The notes beneath the pieces are model-generated. The model did no database searches and was not told the origin of the DNA. It saw nothing but the letters and a program-made list of their open reading frames with translations. From SXOA01 sp051004015 (GTDB taxonomy: Bacteria; Planctomycetota; Planctomycetia; Pirellulales; Pirellulaceae), in NCBI GenBank assembly GCA_051004015.1, contig JBPCKT010000100.1, positions 1 to 47,592 of the forward strand: a DNA stretch of 47,592 bases, given 5' to 3'. The position numbers and the translations under genes were made by a program. Positions within the stretch are counted from its first letter, which is position 1. The number at the start of each line of letters is the position of its first letter. This document shows, piece by piece, positions 25,609 to 31,862 of this stretch.

Positions 25609-26262
25609 TCAAGCATCCCGCGTGAAACGACACTCCGGAAATGATGAGCAGGCCATGAAATGGCGGACTTTGCGGCTCACGGTGATCTGCTTTCGAACAA
25701 GCCGGCTTCCACATTTGGGACAATGGTTAAGTAACACGTTTCGCCACATGAAGGGCAACGTCGGCTGGTGTGGTGGCAATGTGTTACTTGGGGCAAAGCC
25801 GTCAATCGATTCCAAACTGTTCGTGGGCTGTATATTCGTTTCTTTCCCGGCGTTTACTGTGGCGTTCCGCGACGCCTTGTGAGCGTTCACCTTTACCCAA
25901 AATGGATTTCGTCCTTTGGTGAGAAACACTGCGACTTCATAGTTGACATCGTTTATTACGACGAAGGTTTTACCTTCGCGCCTTGGATTGCCCGCTTCCG
26001 AAAGGCGCTCCACGTTCATCGATACCGTCGTCCCCCTGATTCGCAGTACTGTATTGAGTCCATCGGGCAAAGGAAATTCGCAGCGTGCAAAGTCAAAAAA
26101 GACGTTGCCTCGTTTGCTCAACCTTTCATCCGCTTCATCTCGAACAGGGCGCAGAGCGTTCGATAGCGGAATTTTCTCCGATTCCATGAACGCTGTGCCC
26201 AAGTCAACAAAGCGAAGCGGCTCCCCATTCGGACGAAGATACTCGATCAGCAACTTTGTCAT
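25609..26262 (-). CDS. Unknown protein with C-terminal zinc ribbon
   Basis: 217 residues. The N-terminal 150 residues ('LLIEYLRPNGEPLRFVDLGTAFMESEKIPLSNALRPVRDEADERL', 'TVLRIRGTTVSMNVERL', 'KTFVVINDVNYEVAVFLTKGRNPFWVKVNAHKA') match nothing I know; they are mixed alpha/beta. The C-terminus has four cysteines at 181, 184, 205 and 211 (CPKC...C..FPEC), the spacing of topoisomerase-I-type zinc ribbons, which bind DNA. Fourth gene of the ATPase operon: its ATG overlaps the ATPase stop as ATGA. The likely role is nucleic-acid recognition for the ATPases, by inference. Confidence 0.75.
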   Translation of the reverse strand: MTKLLIEYLRPNGEPLRFVDLGTAFMESEKIPLSNALRPVRDEADERLSKRGNVFFDFARCEFPLPDGLNTVLRIRGTTVSMNVERLSEAGNPRREGKTFVVINDVNYEVAVFLTKGRNPFWVKVNAHKASRNATVNAGKETNIQPTNSLESIDGFAPSNTLPPHQPTLPFMWRNVLLNHCPKCGSRLVRKQITVSRKVRHFMACSSFPECRFTRDA

Positions 26263-27515
26263 CCTACTTCCCCAGCAGGCACCTCGGCTTCCTCGGATAG
26301 TTCAGGGGATTCCGAGTAGTCGACTTTTAGCGTCTCTTCGACCGGCACATGCTCTCGTTCACCGTACAACCGATCAAGGTCCCAATCGCTGATCCAGCGG
26401 CGAACGTATGAGCGCATCGCTTGATGCGCGGCTCCTTCATGGGGCACGAGGCCTTTTGGAGCGTATCCGTACGCAGTTTCATAGAGTTTCCGCAACCGCT
26501 CGAATGACACCGCCAATGTGTCGTCACTTGGTGCATGCAGTCGCACGACTTGGGGCGAGGTAATCAGTCCAATTCCCGTCTCCGCCATCTGTGCCTGCGA
26601 AAGGCCTTTCTGATCTCCCGCCTGGCGAAGTCGTTCCGGAGCTTTTGTTTTGTCTTCACGTCGTTCCAGAACTTCGATGTCAAAGTCATCAGTGATTGCC
26701 GCCACTGTCGTGATTCCGGGGACACCCTTGTCCGGTACGGCGCCAAGCCAACGCGCGAGTTCCGCATAAGACCGCGCTCGCTGCAACAAACTGTATCGCC
26801 CGACTAGCTCCACCTCATCCAAGAGGAGCACCCAGCCGTGGAAACCGGCTGCCCTGGCAAGCCGCACTGCGAAACCGAACCTAATGGGTGCAAGGTCTGA
26901 TTCGGACACCGCCTTCACGTCAAATGCCCGCGGCATTCCTAGTTCGGCAAGGCCCGTTCGAATGCTGGAAACGGTCAGTTTTTCTCCCGACCACCAATTT
27001 ACGACCTGCGCCTTGAGTTCGGCGTTGCTCGATTTTTCATCGATCAGAACGGAAGCTGCGAGCATCCCATAGGGTTGCTTGCGTTTAGACCACTCAATAA
27101 AAGCTTGGGCCCGTTCTGACTGGTAATCAACACGCATTGCCAGCTCGTGTAGCAACGACCCGCGCGAATCGGGAAGCCGAGCTTCGCGAACAGCGGCTTG
27201 AAAGAGCTTTGCCGGATTATGAAGCGGAGTTTCCTTGGAAATCACCACTCTGGATACGACAAAATTCCGGCTGAGGGCCTCTTGTTCGAGATACGACAGC
27301 GTATGGCTCTTTCCAGCACCAAAATCAGCAGCAATCAGGGTCCCTGGCACAAATGGCGGCTCCGATTCAATCGCTCCCAATGTCAGGCGGTCAAGTTGTC
27401 TTCGATAACGGTCAAGGGCTTCCGGCTGCATACAACCAAGCGCCCGGACGGCGTCCGAGTTAGGAACGCCATTTCTTAGAGCTTCGATGGCCTTCTGGGC
27501 AGTCAACGCACTCAT
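26259..27515 (-). CDS. BrxD-like (DUF2791-type) P-loop ATPase
   Basis: 418 residues. 'TAQKAIEALRNGVPNSDAVRALG' is the typical start of BREX-associated BrxD ATPases. Walker A is 'DFGAGKSHTL' (64-73, Lys69), Walker B 'GWVLLLDEVELVGRYSLLQR' (227-246, Asp233-Glu234), and 'TTVAAITDDF' (269-278) fits a sensor strand. All catalytic residues look intact. BrxD-type proteins occur in BREX types 2 and 3 and in other defence loci, usually beside a large helicase, methylase or PglZ; none is in this window. Here it is coupled at both ends (ATGA overlaps) to a degenerate paralogue-like protein and a zinc-ribbon protein, suggesting a complex. Confidence 0.83.
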   Translation of the reverse strand: MSALTAQKAIEALRNGVPNSDAVRALGCMQPEALDRYRRQLDRLTLGAIESEPPFVPGTLIAADFGAGKSHTLSYLEQEALSRNFVVSRVVISKETPLHNPAKLFQAAVREARLPDSRGSLLHELAMRVDYQSERAQAFIEWSKRKQPYGMLAASVLIDEKSSNAELKAQVVNWWSGEKLTVSSIRTGLAELGMPRAFDVKAVSESDLAPIRFGFAVRLARAAGFHGWVLLLDEVELVGRYSLLQRARSYAELARWLGAVPDKGVPGITTVAAITDDFDIEVLERREDKTKAPERLRQAGDQKGLSQAQMAETGIGLITSPQVVRLHAPSDDTLAVSFERLRKLYETAYGYAPKGLVPHEGAAHQAMRSYVRRWISDWDLDRLYGEREHVPVEETLKVDYSESPELSEEAEVPAGEVG

Positions 27516-28492
27516 GCCGACACCTCCAGCGAATCATTGACGCGAGTCAAAGCTGTTAGCGGATTAGCGAGATTCCGATCGCGAACGTCATCGTAGACCC
27601 TGAACAACAAAGCTGGGTAACTTCCCAGGCCGCGACCGTAGTTATCAATATCGATAAACTCCGGGGGCACGAATACGGTTAAGAGAAGTCCTTCAAATTC
27701 GTCCGTGCTATCGATGAACTCGCGAAAAACCTCGTAGGCGTCAATTCGAGATGCCTTCGTGTAATTGACGGACCCGTCTTCAGAACGCGCATTCGCGAAC
27801 ATTCTGGACCCATCGACAGTCGCGACGAGGCCGGAGTATCCAGCCTGTCGGATCCAAAAGAGCAAGGAACCAAGCAAATGCCGAGCGTTGGCACGATTGA
27901 CCTTGGTGAAAATCTGATAGGGACGCAGCTCGCTAATGGCGCGGATGCGACCTCCGAGCCAGTCGAAGATGTGCTTGCGCTTCATCTCGCTTTCGGTGCC
28001 GGCCGCCAGCCTGGCTTTCGCGAGCCAATACATAGCTACGCGAAAGTCCTTGGCCATTCGCCGGTCGATGAGGGGTCCGGTATCGATCTGCCTTTGAAGT
28101 TCCAGGCTAACTGATTGTGTGCTGAGCTGATTGCAGCGTGCCAACTGCTCGACCATTCCCTCTGACGAAAACGATTCCGGCAAATCCCACTGATTGTGTT
28201 TCGCATAACGAGCTAGAACCCGCTCGACGATTTCATTCCAAGGAATTTGGTCCGCAATGCGCCCAAACAACTGATCGATCATGTGAATCTTGGTGGTGGC
28301 GGAATCGACTTCCACGGCCACGTACCCCTGCCTCTCTGCCCTCGTTCGCAATGCCGTCGCTACCTCTTTGTGATCGACACCGGGAAAACAAGCCGCGAAT
28401 TTCACCGAAGAACCACCGGCAGCGACGTATTCCGCGAGATAATGCCTGTCAACGGCTTCTACCCACTCCGGACTTGTCAGCGACCCTTGCAT
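27512..28492 (-). CDS. Degenerate P-loop ATPase-like protein
   Basis: 326 residues. The plan parallels BrxD-like ATPases, but the nucleotide site is broken. Where Walker A is expected stands 'AAGGSSVKFAAC' (25-35), without the GK[ST]; where Walker B is expected stands 'GYSGLVATVDGSRMF' (218-232), Asp-Gly instead of Asp-Glu. The strand-loop 'RQGYVAVEVDSATTKIHMIDQLF' matches the usual second strand, and a 'IDIDNYGRGLGSYPALLFRVYDDVRD' end fits the sensor region. I infer a catalytically dead subunit that would pair with the intact ATPase of the next gene. The ancestry is inferred from pattern, not from a search. Start ATG 28492 overlaps the upstream stop (TAATG). Confidence 0.68.
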   Translation of the reverse strand: MQGSLTSPEWVEAVDRHYLAEYVAAGGSSVKFAACFPGVDHKEVATALRTRAERQGYVAVEVDSATTKIHMIDQLFGRIADQIPWNEIVERVLARYAKHNQWDLPESFSSEGMVEQLARCNQLSTQSVSLELQRQIDTGPLIDRRMAKDFRVAMYWLAKARLAAGTESEMKRKHIFDWLGGRIRAISELRPYQIFTKVNRANARHLLGSLLFWIRQAGYSGLVATVDGSRMFANARSEDGSVNYTKASRIDAYEVFREFIDSTDEFEGLLLTVFVPPEFIDIDNYGRGLGSYPALLFRVYDDVRDRNLANPLTALTRVNDSLEVSA

Positions 28493-29259
28493 TAGCTGCC
28501 TCCTTCAAAACGAAGCCCATAGTAGTACTTGGGCATCCCGCTCGGCGGCACCACGGTGATGCTCTTTCCGCCACGAGTGCCCGTCCCTGAGGGAAACGAG
28601 ACTCTTGCCTCGGATTTGGTGGAACGCACGCGACTGTTGTCCAAGAGATACACGTCGCGCGCAAACTCTGCGCGGCTGTAGGATTCGCGTGCGTCGGGCA
28701 ACATCGTAAGGGCATCATAAATCTCGACCAGGGGGACGCCTCCCCCTTTCTTCTCGCCACCAACGAACTGGTAGCACTTGTGCAAAATCTCAATGAACTG
28801 CTCGGGCCGGATATGGCTCTTCTTGATTTGCGATTCAATTTTCTTGGCGACCGTTGAAGGTCGCAATGATGTCAAGCGGATTTTGTCGATCCGAACCGCC
28901 CGTTGCTTGGGAAGGATTTGAACAACAACCGGAAATGCCGCCAGACGGTCATCGAGTCGCGTCAGGCTGATTCCAAGCGACTTTGTTGCGGCGATTAGCT
29001 CGTCCGTGTAGCCCCCCTTCAGGTGCTCAGAAACATCTTCATCGCTATCCGACCAGGACTGGCAGACCTTGCAAGTAACCTTCTCTACTTCCCCTGCCGC
29101 CACCTGGATTTGTTCAATCAACTGCCGGAGTTTGGCCGGACTTCCTTCCGCGGCTGCTTTCCCCATCCCGCGAGAAAGGCGAAGAAGCTTTGTAGCCACA
29201 GAGCCTACCTCCACAGATACCGCCTCCGCGTCTCGGAATATGCCTTCGTAGGACGGCAC
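28492..29259 (-). CDS. Unknown first gene of the ATPase operon
   Basis: Start chosen at GTG 29259 (MPSYEGIFRDAEAVSV), because AAGGGGA lies 5 bases before it; a TTG at 29298 gives 13 more residues. 255 residues. The N-terminal third is helical with 'VTCKVCQSWSD' (Cys63, Cys66) and could bind metal with partners elsewhere. The middle is 'LDDRLAAFPVVVQILPKQRAVRIDKIRLTSLRPSTVAKKIESQIKKSHIRPEQFIEILHKCYQFVG', and the end 'LVEIYDALTMLPDARESYSRAEFARDVYLLDNSRVRST' looks like a winged-helix or small alpha/beta unit. No known family is recognised. As first gene it may be the sensor or effector of the system. Confidence 0.75.
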   Translation of the reverse strand: MPSYEGIFRDAEAVSVEVGSVATKLLRLSRGMGKAAAEGSPAKLRQLIEQIQVAAGEVEKVTCKVCQSWSDSDEDVSEHLKGGYTDELIAATKSLGISLTRLDDRLAAFPVVVQILPKQRAVRIDKIRLTSLRPSTVAKKIESQIKKSHIRPEQFIEILHKCYQFVGGEKKGGGVPLVEIYDALTMLPDARESYSRAEFARDVYLLDNSRVRSTKSEARVSFPSGTGTRGGKSITVVPPSGMPKYYYGLRFEGGS

Positions 29260-29568
29260 GTGAGTCCCCTTACTTTCTGAGAATTGTCTAGCGTCCAATA
29301 TGATTCAGCCGCAGGGAGGATTTTAACCAAGAATTCACCTCTCCCGCAACAAAAATCTAGTCGGCCTATTTCGGTAGTCAGAAAGGCGGACCGGCGAGAA
29401 ACCAGCGGGTCTTGACAACTGAAAATGGCGGCAATGTTTCGCGGATCGAGGGGAGATGCTGCGCGAGGAGAAAGGCACACACTCTGCCGGCTGGCCGCTC
29501 ACCGAGTGAGTGTATTAATTCGGGGAACCCTCACCCCGGACCTCTCCCAGGGAGAGAGGGGAGAAATA
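29260..29568. other. Upstream region of the ATPase operon
   Basis: About 310 bases without a supported gene. It must hold the operon promoter (minus strand, above 29265). I see AT-rich patches (for example 29321-29331 and 29299-29304) but no clear -35/-10 pair. 29483-29516 is a worn copy of the two-hairpin element of 3431, and 29528-29563 is a copy of the 'CTCTCCCAGGGAGAG' type. These repeats mark the left junction with the DUF1501 fragment. Confidence 0.6.
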
Positions 29569-29927
29569 CTATGCCAAAATCTTATGAAGCACGTTGCCCG
29601 CCACGTCCGTCAGCCGGTACCGCCGGCCGTTATGCATATAGGTCAGCCGTTCGTGGTCGATGCCCAGCAGGTGGAGCATCGTGGCGTGGAGGTCGTGGAC
29701 GGTGGTGGGGTCGACGGCGGCCCGGTGGCCGAATTCGTCGGTTTCGCCGTGGCTCGCTCCTCCCTTGATGCCGGCTCCGGCCATCCAGACCAGAAAGCCG
29801 TGCGGGTTGTGGTCGCGTCCGTTGCTTCCCTGAGAGACGGGCATCCGGCCGAACTCGGCTCCCCAGATGACAAGGGTGGATTCCAGCAGGCCGCGGCTCT
29901 TGAGGTCGATAATCCAGCCGGACAAAT
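29569..29927 (-). pseudogene. C-terminal fragment of a DUF1501 gene
   Basis: Only the last 118 or so residues of a DUF1501 protein remain: 'IIDLKSRGLLESTLVIWGAEFGRMPVSQGSNGRDHNPHGFLVWMAGAGIKGG', 'ATMLHLLGIDHERLTYMHNGRRYRLTDVAGNVL'. The intact DUF1501 genes in this window are 453 to 489 residues long. The frame stays open to a TAA at 29971, but there is no Tat leader, no N-terminal domain and no PSD1 partner. The break lies at about 29930, just before the SDR gene on the other strand. It is best read as a remnant of recombination. Confidence 0.9.
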
Positions 29928-29995
29928 GGCTAGGACAACGACTATAATCGAGAGCCGCTTCATCGCCGCATTATAACTCGCCGAGGACTCGTTCT

Positions 29996-30751
29996 GTGAG
30001 CACTGAATTCTCGGGGAAAATCGCGCTCGTCACCGGCGGCTCGCGGGGGATTGGCCTGGCGATTGCCCGGCAGCTCGCTCGGGGCGGAGCCGACGTGGCG
30101 ATTAGCTACGGCTCGCGGCTGGGACCGGCTGAGGAAGCGGTGGCGGAGATTCGAGCACTCGGGCGAAAGGCGATTTGTGTGCAGTGCGACGTTGCTTCCC
30201 AGGAGCAGGTCGATGAGCTGGTCCGCCGCACGCGGGACGAACTCGGCCCGATTGATTACCTGGCTCACTGCGGAGCAATCAGCAACACGGCCACGCATGC
30301 CGAGCTCGATTTTGAGCGCTGGCGGGAAATGATCGATTGCAACTTGCACGGGGCATTCCGCGTCGTCTGGGCGGTGAAGGACGAAATGCTGGCGCGGAAG
30401 TCCGGCAGCATGGTGCTGATTTCCTCGGTCGCCGCACTCCGCCCCCGCGCCCGCCAAATTCACTATGCCACCGCCAAAGCCGGCGTGATTGCCATGGCCC
30501 GCTGCTGTGCGGAGGCATTTGCCCCGTCGGGCGTGCGAATCAATTGCGTCGCACCGGGCTTAATTGAAACTGAGCTGCTGCATGTACTATCCGACCAACA
30601 GATCCAGGGCATTGTCGATCAGACTCCTATGGGGCGCGTCGGCACACCGGTAGAAGTCGCAGAGATGGTTTGCTTCCTGCTCAGCGACCGGGCGAGCTTC
30701 ACCACGGGGCAATGCATTTTGACGTGTGGCGGCCGGGTGACGGTGCCATAA
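29996..30751 (+). CDS. SDR oxidoreductase (FabG-like)
   Basis: 251 residues starting at GTG 29996 with a GAGGA about 8 bases upstream. NAD(P)-binding 'TGGSRGIG' at 13-20, catalytic Ser143/144 in 'VLISSVAALRP', Tyr157 and Lys161 in 'YATAK', and Asn116 in 'CNLHGAFR'; 'RINCVAPGLIETELL' follows. The usual NNAG motif after strand four is 'HCGAIS'. Close to 3-oxoacyl-ACP reductase (FabG) in form; the substrate is not determinable. Its stop overlaps the start of the RlmN-like gene as TAATG, so the two are translationally coupled. Confidence 0.93.
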   Translation: MSTEFSGKIALVTGGSRGIGLAIARQLARGGADVAISYGSRLGPAEEAVAEIRALGRKAICVQCDVASQEQVDELVRRTRDELGPIDYLAHCGAISNTATHAELDFERWREMIDCNLHGAFRVVWAVKDEMLARKSGSMVLISSVAALRPRARQIHYATAKAGVIAMARCCAEAFAPSGVRINCVAPGLIETELLHVLSDQQIQGIVDQTPMGRVGTPVEVAEMVCFLLSDRASFTTGQCILTCGGRVTVP

Positions 30752-31779
30752 TGCCAATACTCCTAAAAGATCACTCTGCCGATGAACTGAGCAACCGGCT
30801 CAACATCCCGCTCCGCCTTGCTCGGCGGCTGCAAGCACATGTAGTCCGTAAAGGAGCCGCAGAGCTGCCGCGCGAGCTGCCGGAAGTCTCACCGAAAGTG
30901 CTGGCCCGATTGCGAGACGAAACTCAAGTCCCCCATCTGACGCTCCTGGATAAAATCGTCTCCCCCAGCGACGGCTTTGCGAAGTATCTGTTCCGCGGCC
31001 AAGGGGACGAACCCTTTGAAACGGTGCGGATTCCGCTGCTCCATCGGGAGGACGATCCGAAGTACGTGGTCTGCGTCAGCTCGCAGGTCGGCTGTGCGCT
31101 GGCATGTACATTCTGTGCCACGGGACGGATGGGCTTTCGCCGCAATCTGGAAACTTGGGAAATCGTGGACCAGGTCGTGAAGGTGCAGGCCGATTCCGAG
31201 CATCCGGTCCGCGGCGTCGTCTTCATGGGCATGGGTGAGCCGCTGCTCAACTACGACCGCGTGATGCGGGCGGCGGCTATCTTCTCGGAGCCCTGCGGCC
31301 TGGCCATCGGCGCCAAGAGCATCAGCATCTCCACCGCCGGCGTAGTGCCCGGGATCCGACGCTTCACCGCGGAGAAGATGCCGTATCGCCTGGTTGTCTC
31401 GCTCACCTCGGCCGACTCGCAGAAGCGCCGCGAGCTGATGCCCATCGAGAACACCTACCCGCTGCCGGAACTGATGGCCGCCGTGCGGGACCATCAAGCC
31501 ACCACCGGCACCCGCATCATGTTGGCGTGGACCGCCATTTCCGGCATCAATACCTCCATAGAAGACGCCCGGCAACTCGCCGAGCTCACTGCCGGCCTGC
31601 CGATCAAGCTCGACCTCATCGATGTGAACGACTCCACCGGCCAGTTCCAGCCACCGAGCGATTCCGAGCTGGCCAGCTTCCGTGACGCCCTTCGCCAGAA
31701 CCTCGCCATGCCCGTCGCCCGCCGATACAGCGGCGGCCAGGACATCCAGGGCGGCTGCGGAATGCTCGCCGGAAAGTAA
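30751..31779 (+). CDS. rlmN: RlmN/Cfr-family radical SAM RNA methyltransferase
   Basis: 342 residues from ATG 30751, shared with the SDR stop (TAATG). The [4Fe-4S] motif is C115-A-L-A-C119-T-F-C122. Cys108 ('VVCVSSQVGC') stands seven residues before the cluster and Cys336 ('GGCGMLAGK') near the end, the positions of the two mechanistic cysteines C118 and C355 of Escherichia coli RlmN. 'GVVFMGMGEPLLNYD' and 'ISISTAGVVPGIRRF' are SAM-binding marks. RlmN methylates C2 of A2503 in 23S rRNA and A37 of some tRNAs. It is shorter than the E. coli enzyme at the N-terminus, so a paralogue with another target is possible. A compound repeat lies at its stop. Confidence 0.93.
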   Translation: MPILLKDHSADELSNRLNIPLRLARRLQAHVVRKGAAELPRELPEVSPKVLARLRDETQVPHLTLLDKIVSPSDGFAKYLFRGQGDEPFETVRIPLLHREDDPKYVVCVSSQVGCALACTFCATGRMGFRRNLETWEIVDQVVKVQADSEHPVRGVVFMGMGEPLLNYDRVMRAAAIFSEPCGLAIGAKSISISTAGVVPGIRRFTAEKMPYRLVVSLTSADSQKRRELMPIENTYPLPELMAAVRDHQATTGTRIMLAWTAISGINTSIEDARQLAELTAGLPIKLDLIDVNDSTGQFQPPSDSELASFRDALRQNLAMPVARRYSGGQDIQGGCGMLAGK

Positions 31780-31827
31780 CCCGCACACTCCGTGTGATGG
31801 CTGTCCGCCCACGGAGTGAGCGGACTA
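31776..31827. repeat. Compound palindromic repeat at rlmN stop
   Basis: Same order as the 3431-3486 element: a CACACTCCGTGTG hairpin, then TGTCCGC, a second hairpin around CACGGAGTGAG, ending CGGACTAC. The rlmN stop TAA (31777-31779) is in its left end (GTAAC), where the other copy has GTAGC. It lies upstream of the sugar-dehydrogenase-like gene. Confidence 0.85.
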
Positions 31828-31862
31828 CAATGGCGGGCATCTTCCCTCTCCCGGAGTTGACC

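Larger units (their letters stand above)
25609..29259 (-). other. Four-gene translationally coupled ATPase operon
   Basis: Order of transcription: unknown CxxC protein (29259-28492), degenerate P-loop protein (28492-27512), BrxD-like ATPase (27515-26259), zinc-ribbon protein (26262-25609). Junctions are TAATG, ATGA and ATGA, so the four products are made together. Lines I counted by hand gave 31 of 60 G+C at 27241-27300 and 30 of 60 at 28801-28860, against 42 of 60 at 23281-23340 and 38 of 60 at 31081-31140. This hints at horizontal transfer. A RhuM gene follows; a truncated DUF1501 gene lies upstream. Confidence 0.75.

Noticed and set aside
25609..29259. Complete BREX system
   Set aside because: Only the BrxD-like ATPase fits; no BrxA, BrxB, BrxC/PglY, PglX methylase, PglZ or helicase gene is in the window.
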